Both the position numbers and the translations under genes were made by a program. Shown here one piece after another: positions 26,583 to 35,781 of a stretch of DNA of 64,000 nt. Source of the stretch: CAMPJM01 sp964440915. GTDB lineage: Bacteria; Bacteroidota; Bacteroidia; Cytophagales; Cyclobacteriaceae. A model generated the notes under the pieces. It saw nothing but the letters and a program-made list of their open reading frames with translations, did not search any database and was not told where the DNA came from. The first letter of the stretch is position 1; each line of letters opens with the position of its first letter. The stretch is from contig CAYTTV010000015.1 of the NCBI GenBank assembly GCA_964440915.1, positions 7,990-71,989 on the forward strand, given 5' to 3'.

Positions 26583-26720
26583 GCTATATATACATATGCT
26601 CCCATTTGGAAAGAGCTAACTTGGTAATGCAGCAGCAATGGTTGAATATGAAGGCAAATTGACTAGAACAATAATGATATAAAGAAAACCCTGTTGAATC
26701 ATCCATTTAAACTATCGAAT

Positions 26721-27695
26721 ATGGAATTCCGCACATCTATTAAAATAAAGCCCTCCCCCCATAAAATTAAACTCGACACCCCACTGTTGTCTATTGGATC
26801 GTGTTTTTCTAACCATATTGGAAACTTGCTCAGCACCTATAAGTTTCAGATTTCAACCAATCCCTTTGGTACGATATTCAATCCTATTTCTTTGTTTAGG
26901 TTATTATATTACGCTTTGAATGACGAAAGACCTTCAGAGTTCACCTATATAAAATCAGATGGCATATGGAAAAACCTGGATTTTCATTCGGAGTTCTCTG
27001 CTGAAAGCAAATCGGTGCTTGAACACAAAATTGATACCGTGTTGACAGAAGTGAAACAATGGCTTCCGCATCTCTCCTATTTAGTGCTTACTCCCGGAAC
27101 TGCTACGGTTTATGAAAACAAAGATGATTATCTCGTAGCTAATTGCCACAAGCTGCCATCGGCCATATTTAAACCTAAAAGATTGCTGACGGTGGAAGAG
27201 ATTGTTGAAAGCTTTGAAAAGCTACAAGTAAGCTTGCATCGTATTAACCCAGCAATACACTATATTTTTACCGTAAGCCCCGTTAGGCATATTAAGGACA
27301 CACTGGAACTAAACGCTGTTAGCAAAGCCACTTTACTGCTCGCAATCAAACAATTGCAAACAAAATATCCTAAAGTAGATTATTTTCCAAGCTATGAAAT
27401 TATGCTAGATGATTTGCGCGATTATCGTTTCTATAAATCAGATATGTTACACCCTACAGATGTGGCTATTCAGTATATATGGGAGCAATTTTCACAGCGG
27501 TACTTTGACGACGAAACGCAATTTTTCATCAAAAAATGGCAAAACATAAGACAAGCTATCCATCACCAGCCATTTCATCCTCATACAGCTGCCTATAAAG
27601 AATTTATTGCTAAAACGATTGAGCAACTCAAAGCGTTAAATAATTTCACTGATATTAGTGCCGAACTTGAAATGCTAAACCTTAGACTGAAATGA
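26721..27695 (+). CDS. GSCFA domain protein
   Basis: A 324-residue protein named for its motif: LLSIGSCFSNHIGNLL near residue 26. The fold is SGNH/GDSL-like, with a later block FSNPFGTI-type (STNPFGTIFNPIS) and a terminal catalytic-style DMLHPTDVAIQYIW (Asp-x-x-His). These suggest an esterase-like active site of Ser, Asp and His, with unknown substrate. The frame opens at a TTG at 26694, but the ATG at 26721 (MEFRTSI) is the normal family start. It overlaps the next gene by 4 bp. Confidence 0.88.
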   Translation: MEFRTSIKIKPSPHKIKLDTPLLSIGSCFSNHIGNLLSTYKFQISTNPFGTIFNPISLFRLLYYALNDERPSEFTYIKSDGIWKNLDFHSEFSAESKSVLEHKIDTVLTEVKQWLPHLSYLVLTPGTATVYENKDDYLVANCHKLPSAIFKPKRLLTVEEIVESFEKLQVSLHRINPAIHYIFTVSPVRHIKDTLELNAVSKATLLLAIKQLQTKYPKVDYFPSYEIMLDDLRDYRFYKSDMLHPTDVAIQYIWEQFSQRYFDDETQFFIKKWQNIRQAIHHQPFHPHTAAYKEFIAKTIEQLKALNNFTDISAELEMLNLRLK

Positions 27696-29722
27696 CCCCG
27701 CCGAAACATACCAACAAACTGATAAACGAAAGTAGTCCATATTTACTCCAACATGCCCATAATCCTGTGGACTGGTATCCTTGGGGCGAGGAAGCTTTAA
27801 CAAAAGCAAGCACAGAAGACAAACCCATAATTGTGAGCATTGGCTACTCTTCCTGCCATTGGTGCCATGTGATGGAAAGGGAGTCATTTGAAAATGAAGA
27901 AGCGGCTAATTTGATGAACCAGTATTTTGTATGCATCAAAGTTGACAGAGAAGAGCGGCCAGACATAGATCAGATATACATGGATGCTATCCAAACGATG
28001 GGTATTCGGGGAGGATGGCCATTGAATGTCTTTCTTACTTCTGACCAGAAACCCTTTTATGGAGGCACTTATTTCCCTCTACAAACTTGGCTGCAGCTAC
28101 TGCAGAATATAGCAACAGCTTATACAAGTCAAAGAGAGGCTTTAGTAGAATCTGCTGAACAATTTGCTCGGGCCATCAACGTGAGTGAAGTGGAGAAGTA
28201 CGGGCTTCAACAACATGTGACTGTCTTCGATAAAGAAGATCATGACACGATATTTCAAAAACTATTATCTGATTTTGACCCCGCAGAAGGGGGCATGAAA
28301 GGGGCGCCGAAATTTCCAATGCCAGCCATATGGCGTTATGTACTGTATTATTTATCCATTACAGAAAATGACCAGGCCAAGAAACAATTGGCGATTACGC
28401 TGGATAAAATGGCAGCGGGTGGCATATACGATCAAGTGGGAGGCGGATTTTCGCGGTATTCTGTGGACCAAAGCTGGTTTGCACCACATTTTGAAAAAAT
28501 GCTATATGACAACGGACAATTGGTTTCTTTGTATGCCAAAGCTTACCGATACTATAAAGATGTACGATATAAGGATACTGCATATCAAACAATAGCCTAT
28601 GTTGAAAGGGAAATGCTTAGCAGCGAGGGAGGATTTTATGCAGCCTTAGATGCAGATAGTGAAGGAGAAGAAGGCAGGTTCTATACTTGGACACTGGAGG
28701 AATTTCAAACTATCGTAGGAGAGGATGCCTCACTATGGATTCCGTTTTTTGGTTTAACCGCAGCAGGAAATTGGGAAAATGGACGGAACATATTGTACCG
28801 CAAACAATCATTGGCCTCCCTAGCAAAACAAAGTGATATTGCAGAAGAGGTATTGGAAGAAAAGCTAGAGAAAGCGACGGACCTATTATTGGAAGCACGT
28901 ATATCCCGCATAAGGCCAGGCCTGGATGACAAAATACTTTCAGGCTGGAACGGCATGATGTTAAAAGGAATTGTTGATGCCTATGTCAGTTTTGGAGAAA
29001 CAAAATTTCTTCAGCTTGCATTGAAAAATGCCCATTTTATAAAGGACAAATTATTTATAGGTACATCTATTTTGTGTCGCTCCTATAAAGAAGGGAAAAC
29101 GGTACAGCGTGGATACCTAGAAGATTATGCCCATGTAATTCACGCGTATACTGCGCTTTATCAAGTAACCTTTGATGAGCAATGGCTGAAGTTGGCCGAA
29201 CAATTGACTGAGTATGTGCTGGAGCATTTTTATGATGAAGCAGAAGGTCTTTTTTATTTTACGGACAATCAGGAAAAGCTTATCGCGAGAAAAAAGGAGG
29301 TTTTTGACAATGTAATACCTTCCTCTAATTCTGTAATGGCAGAAAACCTATATGATCTTAGTATTTTATTGGATAAGGAGGCCTGGCGAGAAATATCAGA
29401 AAACATGGTGATGAAGGTGAAAAAGCTGATCCTGAGCGAGCCTCGCTATATGAATAACTGGGCCACTGTTTATTTGAAAATGACTTATCCTACAGCAGAA
29501 GTAGCCGTTGTAGGAGCTGATGCAGTAAAGGCAGTCGAAGACTTTGGCCAACATGCGGTTTTCAATTTGCTGTTTTCAGGCACTGAAAATAATAGTGACT
29601 TGCCTTTGCTGGCCAATAGAACCGCAATTAACGGAAAGCGCACTATTTATGTCTGCTATGGAAGAGCATGCCAACTACCCGTGCACACGGTAAGTGCTGC
29701 CCTACAGCAAATACAGTTTTGA
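27692..29722 (+). CDS. DUF255 thioredoxin-domain protein (YyaL/SSP411-like)
   Basis: A 676-residue protein of the spermatogenesis-associated protein 20 family. The N-terminal thioredoxin-like domain has LLQHAHNPVDWYPWGEEA and YSSCHWCHVMERESF (CxxC at residues about 53-56), then GGWPLNVFLTSDQKPFYGGTYFP. The remaining 450 residues form an alpha/alpha-barrel like that of N-acylglucosamine epimerases, with GGGFSRYSVD and HFEKMLYDN. The biochemical function is unknown; the CxxC suggests redox. Its ATG overlaps the stop of the GSCFA gene, so the two are translationally coupled. Confidence 0.93.
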   Translation: MTPPKHTNKLINESSPYLLQHAHNPVDWYPWGEEALTKASTEDKPIIVSIGYSSCHWCHVMERESFENEEAANLMNQYFVCIKVDREERPDIDQIYMDAIQTMGIRGGWPLNVFLTSDQKPFYGGTYFPLQTWLQLLQNIATAYTSQREALVESAEQFARAINVSEVEKYGLQQHVTVFDKEDHDTIFQKLLSDFDPAEGGMKGAPKFPMPAIWRYVLYYLSITENDQAKKQLAITLDKMAAGGIYDQVGGGFSRYSVDQSWFAPHFEKMLYDNGQLVSLYAKAYRYYKDVRYKDTAYQTIAYVEREMLSSEGGFYAALDADSEGEEGRFYTWTLEEFQTIVGEDASLWIPFFGLTAAGNWENGRNILYRKQSLASLAKQSDIAEEVLEEKLEKATDLLLEARISRIRPGLDDKILSGWNGMMLKGIVDAYVSFGETKFLQLALKNAHFIKDKLFIGTSILCRSYKEGKTVQRGYLEDYAHVIHAYTALYQVTFDEQWLKLAEQLTEYVLEHFYDEAEGLFYFTDNQEKLIARKKEVFDNVIPSSNSVMAENLYDLSILLDKEAWREISENMVMKVKKLILSEPRYMNNWATVYLKMTYPTAEVAVVGADAVKAVEDFGQHAVFNLLFSGTENNSDLPLLANRTAINGKRTIYVCYGRACQLPVHTVSAALQQIQF

Positions 29723-29831
29723 AACACTTGCAGCGAAAAATGGGGGTATTTGAAAACCTGCGCATTCTGCCTTAAGTTAGTAGCAAAATCAGAAGTCAGG
29801 GCTGAATGCCGGACAAGCAAACCAAATTTCT

Positions 29832-30440
29832 ATGATCAATACCATTATTTTCGACTTGGGAGGTGTACTAATTGACTGGAACCCTCGATACTTATACCAA
29901 AAGATATTTGAAACCGAAAAAGAGATCGATTATTTCCTAGAGAACATCTGCACCTCCGATTGGAATGAAGAGCAAGACGCGGGTCGGTCCTTAGCGGAAG
30001 GGACTAGGTTATTGATAGAAAAACATCCTGAACACAAAGCCGCAATAGAACATTTTTACAATAGATGGGAAGAGATGTTGAAAGGGGAGATTTCAGGCAC
30101 TGTTGAAATATTAGAAAAATTAAAAAAATCAGGAAAATACAGTCTTTATGCCCTCACCAATTGGTCAAGTGAAACTTTTACTATTGCTGAAGAACGTTTT
30201 GAGTTTTTAAGCTATTTTGATGGAATCGTGGTGTCAGGTGCAGAAAAAGACCGGAAGCCATACCCTTCGTTTTATCAATTGATGCTAGACCGATATGCTA
30301 TCGACCCCAAGACTGCTGTATTTATTGACGACCGGTATAGCAATATAGAAGGGGCTGAAAAAGTAGGGATATTAGGCATCCATTATACGGATCCCGAGAA
30401 ACTAGAAGAAGCGTTGAAAGCAAAAGGGATCAACATTTAA
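29832..30440 (+). CDS. HAD-family hydrolase (phosphatase)
   Basis: A 202-residue subfamily IA haloacid-dehalogenase-like hydrolase. Motif I is FDLGGVLIDW: the usual DxD nucleophile pair has become Asp followed by GG, as in the YihX/HAD-IA-variant-3 group where the first Asp is the nucleophile. Motif II is ALTNWS, motif III Lys in KDRKPYP and motif IV FIDDRYSNIEGA. The closest named relatives act on sugar phosphates such as alpha-glucose 1-phosphate. Substrate is unknown here. Confidence 0.85.
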   Translation: MINTIIFDLGGVLIDWNPRYLYQKIFETEKEIDYFLENICTSDWNEEQDAGRSLAEGTRLLIEKHPEHKAAIEHFYNRWEEMLKGEISGTVEILEKLKKSGKYSLYALTNWSSETFTIAEERFEFLSYFDGIVVSGAEKDRKPYPSFYQLMLDRYAIDPKTAVFIDDRYSNIEGAEKVGILGIHYTDPEKLEEALKAKGINI

Positions 30441-30508
30441 AAGCGGGATCGTCCCATTTTTGCATTCAGAATAATTATTGTTTTGTAACTCCCAAATAAC
30501 AAGGTGCA

Positions 30509-33022
30509 TTGAGTCAACTTCAGTTTCAAGATCAAGTATATGACGAACACATTACATCTTTTGTAGATGTCGTGCTTCCTGTACCTATCCCAAAACTGTT
30601 TACTTACCGCATTCCAAAGGAGTTGGAAGGGGAAGTGGCAATTGGGCACAGGGTAGTCGTTCAGTTCGGCACAAAAAAAATCTTGACAGGCATTGTTGCT
30701 GCTTTGCATACCCAAGCTCCCAAAGAATACGAGGCACGGTATATAATCACTTTACTGGACGATGCCCCTATGGTAAACGAGCATCAATTGGCACTTTTTG
30801 GATGGTTGGCAGCATACTACCTTTGTACGATAGGTGAGGTGCTTAACGCAGCCCTACCGTCTGGCCTTAAGCTCAGCAGTGAGTCGCATATCCAACTTCA
30901 TCCTAGTTTTGAAAAGATGCTTGAGGACTATCCTTTATCTGATAAGGAAACCTTGCTCATTGACGCGTTAAAAGAGAAAAAAGCCCTTACTTATACAGAA
31001 GCTTCTGACATAATAGGCACGAAGAACATTTATCATTTCCTAAAAACCTTATTGGAAAGGCAAATTGTGCTAGTTTATGAAGAGGTTAAGGAAAAATACC
31101 AACCTAAGAAGATAAAAAAAGTACGGCTTGCCCGATCCTATGAAGACAAATCGTCGTTGGAAGATCTTTTTGCAACCTTAAGCAAAAAGCCTAAGCAAGA
31201 AGATGTTTTATTGAGATACTTACAGGAAGTACCCATTTTTAAATCGGCCGATCTGAACAAGAAAGGACTAAGTACAAACTTACTGTTACAAGGCGATGTT
31301 TCGGCCTCTTCTTTACAAACACTCATCAAAAACGGCGTATTCGAACCTTTTGAAGAAATCGTAAACCGGTTTGATTCTTCTGACGGGTCGACGGAAGCAG
31401 CGATACTGCTTAATGCGCCTCAGAACACAGCCAAAGAACAAATCATGGCGCAGTTTCATGAGAAAGAAACTGTTCTGCTGCATGGCGTCACCGGCAGTGG
31501 CAAGACAGAGATCTATGTTCAGATGATTAAAGAAGCTTTGGAAGGCGGCAGCCAAGTACTTTATCTTTTGCCTGAAATCGCCCTTACCACTCAAATCGTA
31601 AGCCGCCTGAAAGCATTTTTCGGTGCTAAAATGGGCGTATATCATTCCAAGTTTTCCGACAATGAACGTGTAGAGGTCTGGAAGGGCATTATCAGTGGCG
31701 ATATCGCGTTTGTCGTAGGTGTCCGCTCTGCCATCTTTTTACCCTTCGACAATCTGGGGCTGATCATCGTTGACGAGGAGCATGAAACATCTTACAAACA
31801 GCATAATCCGGCACCACGATACCATGCTCGCGATGCAGCATTGGTATTGGCCCGTATCCACTTTGCCAAAACACTATTAGGTTCCGCCACACCTTCTTTA
31901 GAAAGTTATTACAATGCCTCACAAGGCAAATATGGCCTTGTAACCTTGACAGAACGCTATGGCAACGCTGCCTTGCCAGAAATGAAGCTGGCCGACATCA
32001 AAGAAGGAAGGAAGAAAAAAACGCTAAAGGCAGATTTTACCCAAGAACTGATAGTTGCATTAGCCGACACTCTTGAAAAGGGGGAACAGGCGATCGTCTT
32101 CCAAAATAGACGTGGATACGCTCCCTACTTGACGTGCGAAACATGTGCCTGGATACCCAAATGCCAGCATTGTGCCGTAAGCCTTACCTACCATATGTAC
32201 CATAACGAGCTGCGATGCCACTATTGTGGGTATAAGGAAAAATTGCCTGGCGCATGTCGCGCATGTGGTAGTAATCATATCAAAACCATAGGGTTTGGCA
32301 CAGAAAAACTCGAGGACGACCTAAAACTGTTGCTACCGGCATCAAAGATTCAACGGATGGACCTAGATACAACGAGAAGAAAGTACAGTTACCAGACTAT
32401 TATTGATAACTTTGAAAAAGGTGAAATTGACATACTGATAGGGACACAAATGGTCAGCAAGGGGTTGGATTTTGACAAAGTAAGTCTGGTAGGCATTGTC
32501 GATGCCGACAGGATGCTTTACTATCCCGACTTTCGATCGTTTGAGCGAGCGTTTCAAATGATTGTGCAAGTAAGCGGGCGTGCAGGTAGACGAGAAAGCC
32601 CAGGACTGGTAATCATACAAACTGCCAATGTAGCGCAACCTTTCTTTAACAACGTCCTCCGCAATGACTATGAAAGCATGTATCATCAAGAAATACAGGA
32701 AAGGAGGCAATTTCTCTATCCTCCTTTTGTACGGCTTGTCAAAGTAACCTTAAAGCATGAAAACAAAGCTATAAGCGAAAAGGCGGCTGTGTTTTTGAAA
32801 CGCTTGCTGGCAGCAGAACTGGGCCCCGACAATGTGCTAGGTCCTGAAGAGCCTATCATCAGCAAAATTCGCAATTTGTACTTGATGGAAATACTAGTAA
32901 AACTAGGTAAACAACCCTCCATACAAAAAATGAAAGACAACCTTAAAATTATATGTCAATCTGTAGAGCGCGAAAAAGATTTCAAAAAATTAAGGATAAC
33001 ATTAGACGTTGATCCCTTATAG
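30509..33022 (+). CDS. priA: Primosomal protein N' (replication restart helicase PriA)
   Basis: An 837-residue PriA, which reloads the replisome at collapsed forks. N-terminal 3' DNA-binding domain with VVLPVPIPKLFTYRIP; helicase domain with Walker A LHGVTGSGKTE near residue 332 and DEEH box IIVDEEHETSYKQ; eight zinc-binding cysteines in the CETCAWIPKCQHC ... CHYCGYK ... CRACGS block near 546-595; then IGTQMVSKGLDF and VSGRAGR helicase motifs. The start is TTG at 30509 with AAGG four bases upstream; an in-frame stop at 30497 prevents a longer form and no ATG precedes the conserved lead. Confidence 0.96.
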   Translation: MSQLQFQDQVYDEHITSFVDVVLPVPIPKLFTYRIPKELEGEVAIGHRVVVQFGTKKILTGIVAALHTQAPKEYEARYIITLLDDAPMVNEHQLALFGWLAAYYLCTIGEVLNAALPSGLKLSSESHIQLHPSFEKMLEDYPLSDKETLLIDALKEKKALTYTEASDIIGTKNIYHFLKTLLERQIVLVYEEVKEKYQPKKIKKVRLARSYEDKSSLEDLFATLSKKPKQEDVLLRYLQEVPIFKSADLNKKGLSTNLLLQGDVSASSLQTLIKNGVFEPFEEIVNRFDSSDGSTEAAILLNAPQNTAKEQIMAQFHEKETVLLHGVTGSGKTEIYVQMIKEALEGGSQVLYLLPEIALTTQIVSRLKAFFGAKMGVYHSKFSDNERVEVWKGIISGDIAFVVGVRSAIFLPFDNLGLIIVDEEHETSYKQHNPAPRYHARDAALVLARIHFAKTLLGSATPSLESYYNASQGKYGLVTLTERYGNAALPEMKLADIKEGRKKKTLKADFTQELIVALADTLEKGEQAIVFQNRRGYAPYLTCETCAWIPKCQHCAVSLTYHMYHNELRCHYCGYKEKLPGACRACGSNHIKTIGFGTEKLEDDLKLLLPASKIQRMDLDTTRRKYSYQTIIDNFEKGEIDILIGTQMVSKGLDFDKVSLVGIVDADRMLYYPDFRSFERAFQMIVQVSGRAGRRESPGLVIIQTANVAQPFFNNVLRNDYESMYHQEIQERRQFLYPPFVRLVKVTLKHENKAISEKAAVFLKRLLAAELGPDNVLGPEEPIISKIRNLYLMEILVKLGKQPSIQKMKDNLKIICQSVEREKDFKKLRITLDVDPL

Positions 33023-33061
33023 AGATCGTATTTTAAAAAGAGATAAAGCTTCCTAAACCAA

Positions 33062-33095
33062 TTGCGAAAACTAACCGCTAAAATGTGTATTTTTG
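33062..33095 (+). promoter_or_regulatory. Candidate promoter of the lipoprotein/barrel pair
   Basis: TTG (33062-33064), a 23-bp spacer and TATTTTTG (33088-33095) fit the phylum pattern at the long end of the range, 20 bp before the ATG at 33115. Confidence 0.45.
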
Positions 33096-33114
33096 ACGCC
33101 AAATATATATTAAT

Positions 33115-33825
33115 ATGAAGGGAAAGACATCTTTCTGGCTATTCCTTTTACCTATAACATTAGGCCTCGCACTTAGCAGTTGCGAGGATTGCTATAAATG
33201 TGGTATTGAGCAGCAGGAGCCGTATTTCAATGTAAAGTTCTTCAATGGCCGTCAATTATTGGTGGTCACAGATAGCATTACTTTGGTAGACAACAGAACA
33301 AGAAGCAACAGTCAAGCACTAACTGCTTCAAATAGTTTTCTGAACACTTTGCTAGACTCTTTAGATATTGAAACAGAACCAACTGCCATTGAATCTTTAG
33401 AGTTTAAAGTCGATTCAGTAACGTTTACAATTGACACTTTAAGCCAAAGCTCAAGTAGGCTAAATACTATCAAAACTAGGCTAACTCAAGTTAAGCGCAA
33501 GATAGAAACGGGTGCCGTACCCTTGTCCAGCATCACTACGCCCCAAGGAGGCGAGATTCTTTATGTGGCCGAGGATAGTCTTTCATCCTATAGGTTTCCG
33601 CTGGACATGAATAACCCTTTCGCCGAATACTTTATTGATATAAATGCCAAGACTTATACCATAGAAGTAACCTATAGTACAAATCAGGTGGTGGAACACG
33701 GAAGTGTTATAATCACTGCCGATGATCTGACCATCCTGCATGCATCACCATTTGACTCGGTGAAAGTCTATTACGTAAATGATATAAGGAAAGCCAATGA
33801 AACCCATCTACACCTATATTTTTAG
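33115..33825 (+). CDS. Lipoprotein, possibly DUF6452-like
   Basis: A 236-residue exported lipoprotein: a signal peptide (FWLFLLPITLGLALSSC) with lipobox LSSC at Cys23, then CEDCYKCG, giving four closely spaced cysteines. The mature part is Ser/Thr-rich with a long helical middle (SLDIETEPTAIESLEFKVDSV). From memory, small lipoproteins in front of DUF6048 barrels are annotated DUF6452; this one is longer than usual. It overlaps the barrel gene by 29 bp, so the pair is probably co-translated and works together at the outer membrane. Confidence 0.65.
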   Translation: MKGKTSFWLFLLPITLGLALSSCEDCYKCGIEQQEPYFNVKFFNGRQLLVVTDSITLVDNRTRSNSQALTASNSFLNTLLDSLDIETEPTAIESLEFKVDSVTFTIDTLSQSSSRLNTIKTRLTQVKRKIETGAVPLSSITTPQGGEILYVAEDSLSSYRFPLDMNNPFAEYFIDINAKTYTIEVTYSTNQVVEHGSVIITADDLTILHASPFDSVKVYYVNDIRKANETHLHLYF

Positions 33826-34510
33826 TTTTTCCTTTATTGTTTCTGTTTGGTCATTGCCGATCAGCGATGCCTTTTGTCAGGAGGAGATAGGACAAGAAGA
33901 GCGTGACGTTCAAGATTCTATTGCGCAGGCATATAGAGCAAATCCCTTTGCGATACAGATAGGGTTGGACCTATTGAAGCTTGGCACCTTTGCGCTCGAC
34001 AAAGAAACAAAGTATGAGGGTCAGATTGGGCTAGGTTATAAGCGAGTGACCTTAGTGTTAGAAGTAGGGCATGGTTACTACGCATCTTCACTTGCGTATA
34101 AAAACTCTGAAAACTATTCTGTTGAAGGGGATTATTATCGAATTGGTGTAGACTACGCCTTTAATATCGGTGCTAAAAATCAGATATTATTAGGTCTCCG
34201 CTATGGCAACAGCAATTTCGGACATCAAGGCACCTTTGAGGTTTACAGTGAATTATGGGACAACTATAGAACTGTCATACCATCATCTCAAAGAACAGGT
34301 GCTACTGCCACCTGGGGAGAGGTCCTATTAGGTTCCCAAACCAATATCGCCAAAAATCTTCATTTTGGTTGGTACTTTAGGTTGAGGAAGATGTTCGAAA
34401 GAACAACTTATACGCCCATTGATATATTTTATGTACCCGGTTATGGAAAGAGTATTGATGGCAGCGTACCCGCCGTCAACCTGTTTTTAAAATACAGGAT
34501 CGCCTTTTAA
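33797..34510 (+). CDS. Outer-membrane beta-barrel protein (DUF6048-like)
   Basis: A 237-residue protein with a signal peptide ending near DAFCQ and then alternating amphipathic beta strands (KYEGQIGLGYKRVTLVLEVGHGYYA, YYRIGVDYAFNIGAKNQILLGLRYG), ending in VNLFLKYRIAF with the C-terminal Phe expected of BAM substrates. This matches an eight- or ten-strand barrel and the DUF6048 family of Bacteroidota. Function unknown. Coupled to the upstream lipoprotein by a 29-bp overlap. Confidence 0.75.
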   Translation: MKPIYTYIFSFSFIVSVWSLPISDAFCQEEIGQEERDVQDSIAQAYRANPFAIQIGLDLLKLGTFALDKETKYEGQIGLGYKRVTLVLEVGHGYYASSLAYKNSENYSVEGDYYRIGVDYAFNIGAKNQILLGLRYGNSNFGHQGTFEVYSELWDNYRTVIPSSQRTGATATWGEVLLGSQTNIAKNLHFGWYFRLRKMFERTTYTPIDIFYVPGYGKSIDGSVPAVNLFLKYRIAF

Positions 34511-34514
34511 AGGA

Positions 34515-34539
34515 TGAGAAGGAAAAACAATCCTTCTCA
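34515..34539. terminator. Convergent hairpin between barrel and efflux adaptor genes
   Basis: TGAGAAGGA (34515-34523) pairs with TCCTTCTCA (34531-34539), 9 bp with a 7-base loop. There is no long T-run on either side, so termination strength is uncertain. It lies between two converging genes. Confidence 0.5.
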
Positions 34540-34575
34540 CCTCAAAGATATGCGTATTCATTCTTTATAGCATTA

Positions 34576-35769
34576 TTAATGGCTATGTTCAGCATCTCCT
34601 TTTTTCATCTCAGCTAGCAAGTAATAGGCATTATTCATTGCAAACAATGTCCCATCCGGTATTTCCTGCACAAACCTCACTGGTACCCATGCATCGACTG
34701 CATCATCGACAATCACCTCAACAGGCGTAAACATCCAATTTTCGCCCTCTCTCTCTGCAAGGAAAGCAAAGTATTTATCCCCTTCACGTGCAACCGCACT
34801 CTCAGGCAAGGCATATGTCATTGAACTGTCCGTGATTATTTCTCCTTTTATATACATGCCTGGAATCAGAATGCCAGTCTTATTTTCAATTTCTGCATGA
34901 ACGTGTACTGCCTTAGTGCCTTGATCAAACTTTTTCCCGACAGAGTAAATTTTCGCAATTAGGTCTTGGCCTAGGAGTGCCTCCACTTTAATTGTAACCA
35001 ACTGCCCTTCCTTTATTTTATACACATCTCTTTCAAATACCATCAAATCGGCATGAATATGATCTGTATTTATTATTTCAAAAATTTCTCTTTCAGGCTG
35101 TACATATTGCCCTATTTTTACTCCTACATTCGTAACAGATCCTTTGATAGGGCTTATGACAGGTACTTGATAATAAAAATCTCCTTCACGGACTCGCAAA
35201 GGATTAAGGCTGAGCTGACGCAATTGAGACTCTAAACTTTTAGCGGCCCCTTTAGCAGAATTATAGTCCATTTGTATCTGTTGAAAAGTTTTACCAGAAC
35301 CTACCTCTCCTTCATATAACCTCTTCTGGCGTTCGTGCTCTTGCTCCAAATACTGTAATTGATTGTATGCAATTAAATAATCGTTCTGTATACGGGTTAG
35401 ATTTGGATGAGCGAGATAACCCAAAACCTGGCCCTTTTTCACTTCATCTCCCTCAATGACATTTATGGACGATATATTGGCCCCGATTATCGCTGTGACG
35501 ATGGCTTCATTTTGAGGAGATACATCCAATTGACCATTGGTGTTCACTACAGCAGAAATGTTTCTTTTGGACAGTGTATCCACTTTCATATTTATCACTT
35601 CCAATTGCGCTAAAGAAAAATGTACGGTTTCTCCTTCTCCCTCATGTTCACCATGATCTCCTTCTTCTCTATGAACATCCTTTTCTGTATATCCTTGTTT
35701 TTCGCCACAAGCGGTTATTAAACCAATTATTACGAAAAAGCTTACAACTAAATTTATATTGAGTTTCAT
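34576..35769 (-). CDS. RND efflux periplasmic adaptor subunit (CzcB/CusB-like lipoprotein)
   Basis: A 397-residue membrane-fusion protein that joins the inner-membrane pump to the outer-membrane channel. It has a lipoprotein signal peptide (FFVIIGLITAC, Cys21) and a His/Glu-rich segment just after it (REEGDHGEHEGEGE) able to bind metal. The lipoyl/hairpin region follows (GANISSINVIEGDEVKKGQVLGYLAHP), then a coiled-coil hairpin, VISPIKGSVTNVGVKIGQYV, and beta-barrel strands. It is 12 bp downstream of the pump gene on the same strand. The metal is inferred from the pump as Co, Zn, Cd or Ni. Confidence 0.92.
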   Translation of the reverse strand: MKLNINLVVSFFVIIGLITACGEKQGYTEKDVHREEGDHGEHEGEGETVHFSLAQLEVINMKVDTLSKRNISAVVNTNGQLDVSPQNEAIVTAIIGANISSINVIEGDEVKKGQVLGYLAHPNLTRIQNDYLIAYNQLQYLEQEHERQKRLYEGEVGSGKTFQQIQMDYNSAKGAAKSLESQLRQLSLNPLRVREGDFYYQVPVISPIKGSVTNVGVKIGQYVQPEREIFEIINTDHIHADLMVFERDVYKIKEGQLVTIKVEALLGQDLIAKIYSVGKKFDQGTKAVHVHAEIENKTGILIPGMYIKGEIITDSSMTYALPESAVAREGDKYFAFLAEREGENWMFTPVEVIVDDAVDAWVPVRFVQEIPDGTLFAMNNAYYLLAEMKKGDAEHSH

Positions 35770-35781
35770 TTTTATGTTTTT

